Assembly: GCF_000687555.1 (NCBI RefSeq) | Contig: NZ_JHWJ01000019.1 | Location: forward strand, 1 to 64,000 | DNA length: 64,000 nt | Direction of reading: 5' to 3' | From: [Clostridium] aerotolerans DSM 5434 | GTDB lineage: Bacteria > Bacillota > Clostridia > Lachnospirales > Lachnospiraceae | In this document: positions 29,424 to 40,053 of the stretch, one piece after another | Position numbering within the stretch: the first letter of the stretch is position 1 | Layout of the letters: each line of letters starts with the position of its first letter | Made by a program: the position numbers and the translations under genes | Notes under the pieces: model-generated | Told to the model about the DNA's origin: nothing | Database searches by the model: none | The model's input: the letters and a program-made list of their open reading frames with translations, nothing else

Positions 29424-31346
<1,923 letters not shown>

Positions 31347-31450
31347 TTATACTAGCATCACCAAAATGGAGGTTCAATCCCCACCGGATTTTTCTCTATC
31401 TGTGTTAAAATATCACATGAAAATAACATTAAAATTGATTTTTTTGTGCA

Positions 31451-31493
31451 CATCACCCATGGATTTAAATTTTCTTTAAATCCATGGGTGATG
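31451..31493. terminator. Long perfect stem-loop directly after the LacI gene
   Basis: 19-base perfect arms (31451-31469 and 31475-31493) with a 5-base loop begin two bases past the LacI stop. The minus strand continues with A rather than U residues, so simple intrinsic termination on that strand is doubtful; mRNA 3' protection is an alternative. Confidence 0.6.
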
Positions 31494-31494
31494 G

Positions 31495-32541
31495 CTAATG
31501 GTAAATATATTTCTTTTTATCAAATACACTGTCTCCTTCTATCAGCCGGGTTCTGTAATAGACCCTGACGATTTCATCTTCCTTATCTGTCAGGCGGCGG
31601 ATCAGATGCTTCATGCCGGCCAGGTGCCTGTTTGTATGGGTTCCTTTGATAAGAGTCAGATTAAGGCCGGGAATGCTCTGTATGGGAAGAGCGTCAAAAC
31701 CAATCAGAGAGATTTCTCTGGGTATTTTCATATTCCGCTCCAGGAGAGCCTTTGTGGCACCCAGGGTAATGACAGAGCTTTCCAGTACAAAGGCAGTCGT
31801 TTTTAAAATCCCCCGGTCAAGGTACTGATTCATGGCATCATAAACGTCATCAACTGTATCTCCCAGGCGGAGAATCCGGTTGGTGCCATCCCCGCACTGG
31901 CGTACTTCCATTTCTTCTATAAAAGCCTTTCTTCGCTCTGAAAAATTAAATATATCAATGGACTGTGCCAGGTAAACAATGTGGCTGTGCCCTTTGTCCA
32001 CCAGATAATCCACTCCCCGCCGGATGCCTTCTCTGTTATCCACCAGGTAGCTGTCAGCCTCCAACTCATAGAACAGATTGTCTCCGATTACAATGGGGAT
32101 GTTTAATCTTAAAAAGGGATAAACATCACTCCCCGTCATTTCCGCAGCCATGAAATAGATTCCTTTGATGTTCTTTTCTCTGATTTTCGTTAACAGTTCT
32201 TCCAGCTTGCCGGTTTTTTCATAAAATACTTCGTATGAAAAACGGTATCCGCTAAGTGCGCAGAGAGATTCCATGTCTTCAAACAAGCGGGAAACGGGCT
32301 GGTTTGCAATTTGTTTCAGTATGAGTCCGTGCTTAATGTAAGTTAAAAACAATATGGTCCCCTTGTTATCGGCTTCCATAAGCCTGTTTTTTCTTTGCTC
32401 TGCCCGTTCCATTTCTTCTATATAATTAAAAACCCGTTTTCTGGTCTCTTCATTAACTCCAGGCTTATGATTTAAAACTAGGGATACGGTTGCAGGCGAC
32501 AGCTTAAGTGCTGACGCAATATCCTTGGATTTGATTCTCAT
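31495..32541 (-). CDS. LacI-family transcriptional regulator
   Basis: 348 aa from ATG 32541; the in-frame GTG four codons earlier is part of the ribosome site. Helix-turn-helix IKSKDIASALKLSPATVSLVLNHKPGVNEETRKRVFNYI, followed by a periplasmic-binding-protein-like effector domain (IYFMAAEMTGSDVYPFLRLNIPIVIGDN; REISLIGFDALP). It lies between the FGGY kinase and the PTS gene on the same strand. It probably controls the PTS/glycosidase or the whole island. A second LacI protein is divergent at 37361. Confidence 0.9.
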   Translation of the reverse strand: MRIKSKDIASALKLSPATVSLVLNHKPGVNEETRKRVFNYIEEMERAEQRKNRLMEADNKGTILFLTYIKHGLILKQIANQPVSRLFEDMESLCALSGYRFSYEVFYEKTGKLEELLTKIREKNIKGIYFMAAEMTGSDVYPFLRLNIPIVIGDNLFYELEADSYLVDNREGIRRGVDYLVDKGHSHIVYLAQSIDIFNFSERRKAFIEEMEVRQCGDGTNRILRLGDTVDDVYDAMNQYLDRGILKTTAFVLESSVITLGATKALLERNMKIPREISLIGFDALPIQSIPGLNLTLIKGTHTNRHLAGMKHLIRRLTDKEDEIVRVYYRTRLIEGDSVFDKKKYIYH

Positions 32542-32588
32542 GATGTTTATCACCTCACTTTATTATTTACCAGATATTCTTTAGAAAT

Positions 32589-34034
32589 TTATAAAATTGC
32601 AGAAAGAGCCTCATTCCATTGGTTCACACGTCTGATTCTTGTCTGGGAATCCATCGTTGGGGTATAGATATCATACTCTATTTGCCCAAATATTTCTTCT
32701 TCTTTTGAAATTCCGGCTGCCATGCCTGTCAGATAGGCAACACCAATGGCAGAAAGCTCCTCCTGTTTGGAGGCCCGAAGTGTTTGTTTTGCAATATCAC
32801 TTTGAAACTGCATCAATCGGCTGTTTTTTGCAGGTCCTCCGTCTACGCACAATTCTTTTAAGCTGCAGGCACTATCCCGTTCCATGGCATTTAGAACATC
32901 CATGACCTGAAAGGCGATGCTGTCTAAGGCGGCTTTCGCAATTTCCGCTCTTCCCGTGGTACGGCTCATTCCCCATAGAACTGCCTTCGCATCCTCCTTC
33001 CAGTAAGGCGCGGAAAGACCGGTAAAGGCTGGAACAAGAACGGTGCCATCCTCAGGATTAGAAATGGCGGCCAGCTCCTCCGCCTCTTTGGCGGAGGAAA
33101 TCAGCTTTAAGTCATTTTGAAGCCAGGATATGACTGCCCCGGCATAATGGATATTTCCCTCTAATACATACGCTACCTTTCCGTCAATTTTCCAGGCAAG
33201 AGAAGTGGCAAGTCCTGCATGGCTGGCGGCAAAGGTACTTCCTATGTTCATCATAATGGAAGAGCCAGTTCCATATGTGGCCTTTGCCATGCCCTTACAA
33301 TGGCATCTCTGGCCGTAGAGTGCACTATGGGAATCGCCCATGACTCCATGAATGGGTATTTTTTTATTCAAGAATCCCCTAAAATCCGTATAACCAAAGC
33401 AGGCGTTGCTGTCCATCACCTCAGGCAGAGATGTCATCGGAATGCCAAAAAGATGGCACAGCTCCTGGTCCCAGCAAAGTGAATGGAGGTTAAAGAGCTG
33501 AGTGCGGGAAGCGTTGGAGTAATCGGTATAAAAACTCATTCCATCTGTCAGCTTATAGATGAGCCAGCTATCCATGGTTCCAAGGCAAAAGGGCTCCTTA
33601 GGCTGGATGTGAGTAAGGAGCCAGGCCATTTTTGAAGCCGGATAATAAGGGGATAGGGAAAGCCCGGTCTTTTCCCGGACCATCTCCTTTTCTTCCTGAA
33701 AGCGTTCTGTGATTTCTTTTGCCCTGGCGCACTGCCACACCACAGCATGTGCCAGAGGATTGCCCGATTTATCCCATAAAGCAGTGGTTTCTCTCTGATT
33801 ACTGATACCAACAGCCGCAATGCTTGCAGCATCAATTCCTGTTTTATCTACTACTTCCCGGACGGATTGGAGAGTGTTTTCATAGATTTCAGTCAGGTCG
33901 TGGGATACCCAGCCACGTTCCGTTATGATCTGCTTATGCCTGCGATCGGCTCTGCCCACAAAACGTCCCTTTTCATCAAACAGGACAGCCTTTGTTGCCT
34001 GGGTACTCTGGTCAATTGCAATTATATATTTCAT
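32589..34034 (-). CDS. FGGY-family carbohydrate kinase (candidate apulose kinase)
   Basis: 481 aa. N-terminal ATP-binding motif YIIAIDQSTQATKAVLFD, mid-protein GVMGDSHSALYGQ and VDGGPAKNSRLMQFQSDI of the C-terminal signature, all FGGY-type. It is nearest in look to the glycerol kinase branch but lacks the usual DQGTTSSR sequence, and its neighbours argue against glycerol. Placed 2 bases after the transketolase subunit gene and in a run with an isomerase, it most likely phosphorylates a ketose. In the known non-oxidative apiose route an FGGY kinase makes D-apulose 4-phosphate; that assignment here is inference. Confidence 0.78.
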   Translation of the reverse strand: MKYIIAIDQSTQATKAVLFDEKGRFVGRADRRHKQIITERGWVSHDLTEIYENTLQSVREVVDKTGIDAASIAAVGISNQRETTALWDKSGNPLAHAVVWQCARAKEITERFQEEKEMVREKTGLSLSPYYPASKMAWLLTHIQPKEPFCLGTMDSWLIYKLTDGMSFYTDYSNASRTQLFNLHSLCWDQELCHLFGIPMTSLPEVMDSNACFGYTDFRGFLNKKIPIHGVMGDSHSALYGQRCHCKGMAKATYGTGSSIMMNIGSTFAASHAGLATSLAWKIDGKVAYVLEGNIHYAGAVISWLQNDLKLISSAKEAEELAAISNPEDGTVLVPAFTGLSAPYWKEDAKAVLWGMSRTTGRAEIAKAALDSIAFQVMDVLNAMERDSACSLKELCVDGGPAKNSRLMQFQSDIAKQTLRASKQEELSAIGVAYLTGMAAGISKEEEIFGQIEYDIYTPTMDSQTRIRRVNQWNEALSAIL

Positions 34035-34036
34035 TG

Positions 34037-34972
34037 CTATCCCTCGCTTCTTGCCTTTTTCACAGCAGCTACCATACCTAGGTCATCCAGGCCGTAATAA
34101 TGGAATATCTCATGATTGGAACCGGAAATCAGATGACCGTCTGGAAGAGCTAAGTTCACCACCATTTTTTTTGTTTCCCTAGAAATGATTTGAGCTACCA
34201 TACTTCCCAGTCCCCCAAATGGTGAGTGCTCCTCTGCGGTGATAATGACATCTGCCTGACTGGCCGCCCTTCTCACGGCTTCTTCGTCTATGGGTTTTAA
34301 GCAGTACATATCTATGAGCCCTACATGATATCCCTGTTTTTCCAGTTCTTTCTGTGCCTTTACACCATAAGGAACCAGCTCGCCGCAGGTAATGATAACG
34401 GCATCTTTTCCTTCTGCCAGAACATGGGCGTGGTTTAATGTAAAATCCATTTCCTCCCCGTAGATGTCTTCGGTAGCAGAGCGGCTGACTCTTACGTATG
34501 CAGGTTTTTCATCCTTTAACAGTTCCCTGATTAAACAGGCTGTCTGAAACCGGTCGCTTGGAACATAGACCCTCATATCAGGAAGACAGGCCATGGCCCC
34601 AATATCCTGAAGGGAGTGGTGTGTCATTCCAAGAGCCCCGTAACTGACGCCGCCGCTGATGCCAATCAGAGTCACATTGGTACCGGAATAGGCAACGTCC
34701 ACTTTTACCTGTTCATAGCTTCTGGTGGAAAGAAAGCTGGCAGGAGAGGCCGCAAAGACTTTTTTTCCGCAGGAAGCCAGACCAGCGGATACGGAAACAA
34801 GATTCTGCTCTGCAATACCAAGCTCAATAAACTGCCCTGGAAATGCCTGGGCAAATGGGGCAAGAGAGGCAGAGCCTCTGGAGTCCGAGCATGCCACAAC
34901 AATAGTTCGGTCATTTTCCGCAGCTTCCATAAGGGTTTCACAAATTGCCTGGCGGTTTGTTATGTGGTTCAT
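34037..34972 (-). CDS. Split transketolase, C-terminal subunit
   Basis: 311 aa containing the pyrimidine-binding and C-terminal transketolase domains (FIELGIAEQNLVSVSAGLASCGKKVFAASPASFL with the catalytic Glu, then IITAEEHSPFGGLGSMVAQII). It overlaps the N-terminal subunit gene by 4 bases (ATGA). Split transketolases of this size occur in many Clostridia; those dedicated to side pathways sit in sugar operons as here. In D-apiose catabolism a two-subunit transketolase splits apulose 4-phosphate to dihydroxyacetone phosphate and xylulose 5-phosphate; substrate here is unproven. Confidence 0.85.
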   Translation of the reverse strand: MNHITNRQAICETLMEAAENDRTIVVACSDSRGSASLAPFAQAFPGQFIELGIAEQNLVSVSAGLASCGKKVFAASPASFLSTRSYEQVKVDVAYSGTNVTLIGISGGVSYGALGMTHHSLQDIGAMACLPDMRVYVPSDRFQTACLIRELLKDEKPAYVRVSRSATEDIYGEEMDFTLNHAHVLAEGKDAVIITCGELVPYGVKAQKELEKQGYHVGLIDMYCLKPIDEEAVRRAASQADVIITAEEHSPFGGLGSMVAQIISRETKKMVVNLALPDGHLISGSNHEIFHYYGLDDLGMVAAVKKARSEG

Positions 34973-35787
34973 GAAAGCACCTCCTCTAATTCTCTGACAG
35001 CCGTCTGATACTGTTCTTCGTTCATCACTCCGTGATGCCAGCCCTTTTGATTCTCCATAAAGGAAACTCCTTTTCCTTTTACCGTGTGGGCGATTACAGC
35101 CGTGGGCCGCCCCTTACACAAAGCCGCTTGTTGGTAGGCGGAGAGAAGACTGCCACAGTCGTTGCCTTCTTTCACATCGATGACATTCCAGCCAAAGGCC
35201 CGGAACTTTTCTCCAAGGTCACTGGTGCACATGACTTCATTGGTAGTTCCACTGATCTGAAGTCCATTTAAGTCCACCGTGGCACATAGATTATCAAGCT
35301 TATAGTGGGCGGCGGACATCATGGCCTCATAGTTGGAGCCTTCTGCCATTTCACCGTCTCCAAGAACCACATAGGTGCGGTAGGTCTTTTCATCCATTTT
35401 TGAGGCAAGAGCCATTCCCACACCTAAGGAAAGTCCGTGCCCCAAAGACCCTGAGTTAATCTCGATTCCTGGTACACTGGTATTTGGATGACCGATGTAA
35501 GGGGAATTAAAGGCGCAAAAAGAGTGAATGGCCTCTTCCTTATCAAAAAATCCCAGGTCGCCAAGAACCATGTAAAGGGCATCCACACAATGTCCCTTGC
35601 TTAGAAGGAACCGGTCTCTGTTCTCATCCTTCATGTTCTTTGGACTTATATTCATGACCTCATAATAAAGTACGGTCAAAATATCCACAACGCTTAAATC
35701 TCCGCCTACATGGCCTGCTTTGGAATTGTATATTTCCTCAATAATATCCCGGCGCAGTTCATAGGCCTTTTTTTTCAATCGTTCCAT
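34969..35787 (-). CDS. Split transketolase, N-terminal (thiamine diphosphate) subunit
   Basis: 272 aa from ATG 35787 (GGAG six bases upstream; TTG 35799 would overlap the site). The thiamine-diphosphate motif is VVLGDGEMAEGSNYEAMMSAAHYKLDNLCATVDLNGLQISG, and KAGHVGGDLSVVDILTVLYYEVM and GSLGHGLSLGVGMAL match the N-terminal transketolase half. It is stoichiometrically coupled to the second subunit by a 4-base overlap. Confidence 0.87.
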   Translation of the reverse strand: MERLKKKAYELRRDIIEEIYNSKAGHVGGDLSVVDILTVLYYEVMNISPKNMKDENRDRFLLSKGHCVDALYMVLGDLGFFDKEEAIHSFCAFNSPYIGHPNTSVPGIEINSGSLGHGLSLGVGMALASKMDEKTYRTYVVLGDGEMAEGSNYEAMMSAAHYKLDNLCATVDLNGLQISGTTNEVMCTSDLGEKFRAFGWNVIDVKEGNDCGSLLSAYQQAALCKGRPTAVIAHTVKGKGVSFMENQKGWHHGVMNEEQYQTAVRELEEVLS

Positions 35788-35805
35788 AATTTTCTCCAAT
35801 CCAGT

Positions 35806-37206
35806 TTATTCTCCGCGGATATATGCCTTTATTTCTTCCTCGTTGTTGTCATATAAGTCCGGGGTAATGCCAAGATATTTGCAGGCTTCATAAAGAACCG
35901 GGACTACATCCTTATGGATGCCCACACAGTGATGAATATAAGGGCCTTCCACAATCTTAGCTTCCAGACGTTTTAAATTCTGTACCTCCACCCACACATA
36001 GGTGCCCTTGGTGTATGGGCCTTCAATCCCTTTGGCGTTTCCAAGGAGCAGAGAGTACTCTCCATTGTCTCCGTCAAACCGGCACAGAGTCATGTCTCCA
36101 AGCTTCGCCTGTGCTTCCACAGCGCCAGGGTGGGAAAATGCCAGAGGGTATCCTATGGTTGGCTTACAGGCTGCGCAGGATAAGGGCCAGGGGCCGCAGT
36201 GCTGGAGAAGCTCTCCATTTTCATTGTCCGGGTGTCGCACGGTCCAATCCGCAAAAAAGGTTCTGGCCTCATCCATACCTGCCGCTTCACACATAATAGC
36301 GGTAATGGCTCCGTGAATATCGGTTTCACATACAACGGGAAGCCCTTCTTCGTTTAACAGGCTGTTGGCGGCACAGGGCATGATTCCGATTTCTGACTGA
36401 AGGGCATTCCAGCACTGAATCGCCACTGCATTACAGCCATAGCGTTTAGCCAGAGATTTCATGGCTGCTTTTAAAGCTGCCACCATCTGAAGTTCCTCTT
36501 CCTTAATAGCCACATTGAAATTTTCCCTGCAGTATGTCATGATTTCTTGAATCGTTTCCTTATCCCCCCGTACCTTCTTTATCTCTGCTGTCAGTTCCGG
36601 CATGGGAATCGGGGCCAGCTGTATCTGAAATCGTTCTAAAAGTTCACCTTCATTACACATGGTGGACCAGAAATCAAAGGGCCTTGGTCCGATTTGCAAA
36701 ATTCTTGTTTTCCGAAATGTTTTCACCACGTTACAGACAGCAAGAAAGTTACGGATTCCCCGCTCAAATTCTTCATCCTCCAGACGGCAATTGCATAAAT
36801 AGGTAAATGGAATCCGAAATCTTCTAAGTACCTTACCAGTGGCAAACAGACCGCACTGACTGTCCCGAAGACGGATCCCATTTTCATCAGGACGTTCATC
36901 CCTTGGTCCCCAGAGAAGTACCGGTACATTAAGTCCTTTTGCCAGTCTGGCCACTTCATATTCCGTGCCGAAATTACCATGGGGTACAAATAAGCCATCC
37001 ACCCCATGTTCTTTAAATTTCTCTTCAATTCTGATCCGGTCTTCTTCCCGGTGGAGCAGTCCATCCTCTGAAATATCCTTGATATCCACAAAGGATATTC
37101 CCAGCTCTTCCAACCGTGCTCTTGTTAAATCCGCATATTTTACTGCATCTGGAGCAGAAAATATACTCCTTCTGGTAGGGGCGACCCCCAATACTACATT
37201 TGCCAT
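35806..37206 (-). CDS. L-fucose/L-arabinose isomerase-like enzyme (candidate apiose isomerase)
   Basis: 466 aa from ATG 37206 (AGGAGG upstream). The C-terminal half shows the metal- and substrate-binding pattern of fucose/arabinose isomerases (IQCWNALQSEIGIMPCAANSLLNEEGLPVVCETDIHGAITAIM, then IEGPYTKG). The N-terminal half (LGVAPTRRSIFSAPDA, GLFVPHGNFGTEYEVARLAKGLNVPVLLWGPRDE) is also family-like. Such enzymes interconvert aldoses and ketoses with Mn2+. First gene of the minus-strand island: isomerase, split transketolase, FGGY kinase. The order fits aldose to ketose to ketose phosphate to C-C cleavage. Confidence 0.8.
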   Translation of the reverse strand: MANVVLGVAPTRRSIFSAPDAVKYADLTRARLEELGISFVDIKDISEDGLLHREEDRIRIEEKFKEHGVDGLFVPHGNFGTEYEVARLAKGLNVPVLLWGPRDERPDENGIRLRDSQCGLFATGKVLRRFRIPFTYLCNCRLEDEEFERGIRNFLAVCNVVKTFRKTRILQIGPRPFDFWSTMCNEGELLERFQIQLAPIPMPELTAEIKKVRGDKETIQEIMTYCRENFNVAIKEEELQMVAALKAAMKSLAKRYGCNAVAIQCWNALQSEIGIMPCAANSLLNEEGLPVVCETDIHGAITAIMCEAAGMDEARTFFADWTVRHPDNENGELLQHCGPWPLSCAACKPTIGYPLAFSHPGAVEAQAKLGDMTLCRFDGDNGEYSLLLGNAKGIEGPYTKGTYVWVEVQNLKRLEAKIVEGPYIHHCVGIHKDVVPVLYEACKYLGITPDLYDNNEEEIKAYIRGE

Positions 37207-37256
37207 TGCATGACCTCCTGCCACTCATTTGATACCCCTATTATTTGCTTATATCT

Positions 37257-37316
37257 ACTTAATATCAATCAATAATTAAGTGAAATTCAGTAATTAATTG
37301 ACTTAATTTACTTAAT
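37257..37316. promoter_or_regulatory. Cluster of ACTTAAT half-sites between divergent isomerase operon and LacI gene
   Basis: ACTTAAT occurs at 37257-37263, 37301-37307 and 37310-37316, and its complement ATTAAGT at 37275-37281. Inverted pairs of these fit binding of a dimeric or tetrameric LacI-type repressor. Confidence 0.5.
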
Positions 37317-37360
37317 CTGATACAGTGTTTTCAAATGATAAGCTGAAAGGAGTATTTGGG

Positions 37361-38374
37361 ATGTCCATAACGGCAAAAGAGCTTGCTAAACTACTTAATC
37401 TTTCCGAGGCCGCCATTTCCATGGCCCTTCATAATAAGCCAGGAGTCAGTACCGGAACACGGAAAAAAGTGCTTGAGGCGGCGAAAACCCACGGATATGA
37501 TTTTTCCAGAATTGGGGAACCAACCTTTCGGACAGGGTATCAGGGCACCGTACATTTTATTATTTATAAAAGAAGCGGGGCAGTGGTAGGGGATACTCCT
37601 TTTTTCTCCCAGCTTTCGGAGGGGGTAGGTCTGGGTCTAAAGGAATCGCCCTATCATCTGAATGTGACTTACCTTTATGGCAATGACCGGGTGGAAGAAC
37701 AGCTTTCTGATGTGGTTCGCTCCGGAAGCAAAGGTATTCTTTTGCTGGGAACGGAAATGCAGGAGCATGATTTCAAGCCATTTTTAAAGCTTCCCATACC
37801 CCTTGTGGTCCTGGATACCAGTTTTGAAAATATCAGTGGAAACTACGTCCTCATCGACAATGTACAAGGGGCTTATTTTGCAACTCATTATCTGATCAAA
37901 AAATTAAAGGTCCAGCCAGGATACTTACACTCATCCTATCCCATAACCAATTTTTTGGAGCGGTCCGATGGTTTTTACAAAGCCGTGCGGCAAAATGGAA
38001 TGTCTGCCTCAAAAACTCAGGTGCACCGGCTGACTCCTTCCATGGAAGGAGCCTATGCTGATATGACTGCGCTTCTAACCCAGGGGGAAGTCCCAGCCAG
38101 ATGTTATTTTGCGGACAATGATTTCATTGCCGCGGGAGCCATGAAGGCCTTTCGTGATTTTGGCTACCGGATTCCCCAGGATGTAGCCATTGCTGGTTTT
38201 GATAATTTACCAATCAGTACGATGATCGAGCCGCCGCTCACTACCATACACGTACCAAAGCAAAGCATTGGGATACTGGCGGCCAAAAGGCTGGTGGAGT
38301 TAATTGGGGATAAAAGTAAAGACCCCGTGAAAATACTGGCAGGCACAACTCTGATAAAGCGAAAATCTGTATAA
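37361..38374 (+). CDS. LacI-family transcriptional regulator, divergent
   Basis: 337 aa from ATG 37361 (AAAGGAG eight bases upstream; 12 earlier in-frame codons lack a site). Helix-turn-helix ITAKELAKLLNLSEAAISMALHNKPGVSTGTRKKVLEAAKTHGYD, then the effector-binding domain (IPLVVLDTSFENISGNYVLIDN; VAIAGFDNLPIST; TTIHVPKQSIGILAAKRL). Divergent from the isomerase operon and flanked by repeated ACTTAAT sites, it is the probable local repressor of the island and of itself. Confidence 0.9.
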   Translation: MSITAKELAKLLNLSEAAISMALHNKPGVSTGTRKKVLEAAKTHGYDFSRIGEPTFRTGYQGTVHFIIYKRSGAVVGDTPFFSQLSEGVGLGLKESPYHLNVTYLYGNDRVEEQLSDVVRSGSKGILLLGTEMQEHDFKPFLKLPIPLVVLDTSFENISGNYVLIDNVQGAYFATHYLIKKLKVQPGYLHSSYPITNFLERSDGFYKAVRQNGMSASKTQVHRLTPSMEGAYADMTALLTQGEVPARCYFADNDFIAAGAMKAFRDFGYRIPQDVAIAGFDNLPISTMIEPPLTTIHVPKQSIGILAAKRLVELIGDKSKDPVKILAGTTLIKRKSV

Positions 38375-38378
38375 AAAA

Positions 38379-38426
38379 AGAAAGGTGTCATGAAGCAACG
38401 ATGAAGCTGCTTTATGACACCTTTCT
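38379..38426. terminator. Bidirectional terminator
   Basis: Perfect 19-base stem (38379-38397 with 38408-38426), A-rich on the left, between the convergent LacI and mecA genes. Confidence 0.8.
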
Positions 38427-38463
38427 CTGATTTGTGATGAAGTACTATGAACAAAGGAACGGA

Positions 38464-39183
38464 TTAAAGTCTGGCTAATGACTGAAGGGCGTGGCCTTCA
38501 ATCAGGACCTCGTAATGTTCCTTGTAGTACGCCTCGGAAGCGTAATCCTGACGAATCTTGGAGCCATATTCTGCAAGCAGGTTGCAGATACGGTTAAACT
38601 CTGTTGTCTTGTCAGGAGAATTGCGCAGTACCAGGAAATACTGTCTGGTAGATGGCTTTTTATATAATGTATTCTCTCCGTCATAAACCTGTCCGATTGC
38701 CCTCGCGGCGTCGGAAATCTGATCCAAACTTTGAAAACTATAGATTCGTATGGAGGAAGCACCAGTAGATTCTTTTGGCTTTTCGGCTTCCGGTTCGTTC
38801 TTCTTATCGATTCCCAGCAGATTTAACAAGCCGTCAGCACCTTCTAATAGTTCGCTGGCCAGATCTCCTGGCATGGAATCCAAGTCTTCGTCAGTAGATG
38901 GTGAAAATTTTGCAAATCTTGTATCTAATTCTTCCGGATCTTCAATCTTTGTAATAACTAACATTACGCTTTCGTTGGATAACGGGATCGCTTCTACCAT
39001 GAGAGGAATGTCTTCTGCTTCGAATCCCACTTCGTTAGAGGCTTTCTGAATCATCTCGCGGAACAGGTTGCGGGCTTTTTCACTGCCGTAAGCAAGCTCG
39101 CCTAAATTTAGGTTTCGGACACTTAAATCAAAGCTGGTAAGCGTACAACGGATCTGATTTTCATTGATACGTTCTATCTTCAT
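38464..39183 (-). CDS. mecA: Adaptor protein MecA
   Basis: 239 aa from ATG 39183 (AGGAAGTGAT upstream; earlier in-frame start lacks a site). MecA has an N-terminal substrate-binding domain (MKIERINENQIRCTLTSFDLSVRNLNLGELAYGSEKARNLFREMIQKAS), an acidic linker and a C-terminal ClpC-binding domain (IRIYSFQSLDQISDAARAI and the YLVLRNSPDKTTEF region). It recruits proteins such as ComK to ClpCP for degradation. Single gene with its own terminator. Confidence 0.93.
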   Translation of the reverse strand: MKIERINENQIRCTLTSFDLSVRNLNLGELAYGSEKARNLFREMIQKASNEVGFEAEDIPLMVEAIPLSNESVMLVITKIEDPEELDTRFAKFSPSTDEDLDSMPGDLASELLEGADGLLNLLGIDKKNEPEAEKPKESTGASSIRIYSFQSLDQISDAARAIGQVYDGENTLYKKPSTRQYFLVLRNSPDKTTEFNRICNLLAEYGSKIRQDYASEAYYKEHYEVLIEGHALQSLARL

Positions 39184-39243
39184 AGGATCACTTCCTGTTC
39201 TATTTAAAAATGGTATATGAATATTTACATACTTCCTCAACAT

Positions 39244-39548
39244 AACTATACTATATAATATAGCAAAAAGGCAATTACTATGTGAAAAAATTTATATAAA
39301 TTTAAGGTTTATATGCAAAAAACCGGGTATCCTATTTAATTACTGGGATTTATCGGTTTTGTTTTTGATGTGATTTTTTTGGATTTCATATCCTGTAGTT
39401 TACCTTTTATAGATAGATTAGAGTCTGGTTATAAATGGTCACATATGTATTTTATAGATGCATTATTATGAATTATTTTAATGTATTATATGAAAAATAA
39501 AAGCATTAAGACACGCTTATTTTTCATGTGAATTAAGGATAACAAATA
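39244..39548. other. AT-rich intergenic region, no gene seen
   Basis: About 300 bases upstream of the toxin promoter. A possible hairpin with AAAACCG/CGGTTTT arms near 39317-39360 and a following T-run exists but no plus-strand gene precedes it. Nothing else supported. Confidence 0.3.
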
Positions 39549-39577
39549 TTGTAGTTAATGGTAATATATGGTAGTAT
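39549..39577 (+). promoter_or_regulatory. Promoter of the toxin mRNA
   Basis: TTGTAG (39549-39554), 17 bases, TAGTAT (39572-39577). Moderate match to consensus, about 80 bases ahead of the toxin start. Confidence 0.5.
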
Positions 39578-39607
39578 TGTATCAGGAGTAATCGAATACA
39601 GGGTGGA

Positions 39608-39651
39608 ACCTCCCGGCTTTTATGCCTTTATGTCATAGTAAGAGGGGAGGT
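39608..39651 (+). promoter_or_regulatory. Anti-Shine-Dalgarno stem in the toxin leader
   Basis: ACCTCCC (39608-39614) is perfectly complementary to GGGAGGT (39645-39651), which is the toxin ribosome site. Folding would hide the site in full-length mRNA, a known trait of type I toxin messages. Confidence 0.6.
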
Positions 39652-39661
39652 GGTGCTGGAT

Positions 39662-39742
39662 ATGTTTTCATTTGCAGATGTGCTATTATTTGCAACATTT
39701 ATCTTGGCATTGCTGACTTACATAGATAAGTTAAAAAAATAG
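39662..39742 (+). CDS. Small hydrophobic holin-like toxin of a type I toxin-antitoxin system
   Basis: A 26-residue peptide with a short N-terminus, one membrane helix (FADVLLFATFILALL) and a basic tail ending TYIDKLKK, the pattern of the putative holin-like toxin (Hol_Tox) family seen in Firmicutes. GGGGAGG lies 11 bases upstream. A convergent antisense RNA gene with near-consensus promoter overlaps its 3' end. These toxins depolarise the membrane when expressed without antitoxin. Alternative start GTG 39653 is too close to the ribosome site. Confidence 0.8.
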   Translation: MFSFADVLLFATFILALLTYIDKLKK

Positions 39743-39767
39743 CCTACCCTGACGCAAACAGGATAGG
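39733..39767 (-). terminator. Terminator of the antisense RNA
   Basis: On the minus strand CCTATCCTG and CAGGGTAGG (39767-39759 with 39751-39743, one mismatch) around TTTGCGT, followed by CTATTTTTTT. Confidence 0.8.
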
Positions 39768-39832
39768 CGGTGTCCGTTAGGACATTTGCATTCACTGGGA
39801 GCTTCCACCTTGTGTGGCGGTTACTCTTTTAT
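39733..39832 (-). ncRNA. Predicted antisense antitoxin RNA
   Basis: About 100 bases transcribed from the minus-strand promoter at 39867-39839 and ended by a terminator at 39767-39733. It covers the last codons and the 3' untranslated region of the toxin mRNA, as in txpA/RatA-like pairs. Its hairpins include CCAC/GTGG near 39806-39817. Transcript ends are inferred from promoter and terminator positions. Confidence 0.7.
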
Positions 39833-39838
39833 ATTTCT

Positions 39839-39867
39839 AATATATCATCTATATATCATCATGTCAA
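39839..39867 (-). promoter_or_regulatory. Promoter of the antisense RNA
   Basis: Perfect TTGACA (39867-39862), exactly 17 bases, TATATT (39844-39839). Stronger than the toxin promoter, as expected for an antitoxin RNA made in excess. Confidence 0.8.
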
Positions 39868-40053
39868 CTTGTTAAAAGCACAATTAATGATATATATAAT
39901 ATTTTCCAAGCAAACGGTAATACGTGCTTGTTTTTTTATTAATGAAAACATAGATAATCTTACAACCCAAAATGATAATAAAGATATTCTTCAGACCACC
40001 AAAAAAATTAACAAAAAATTAATTGCTAAAAATCAAAAAATGGAATAAAATGG

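Noticed and set aside
39770-40048. 92-codon plus-strand frame between the toxin and the kinase
   Set aside because: It overlaps the antisense RNA gene and its promoter, has no ribosome site and a biased AT-driven composition.
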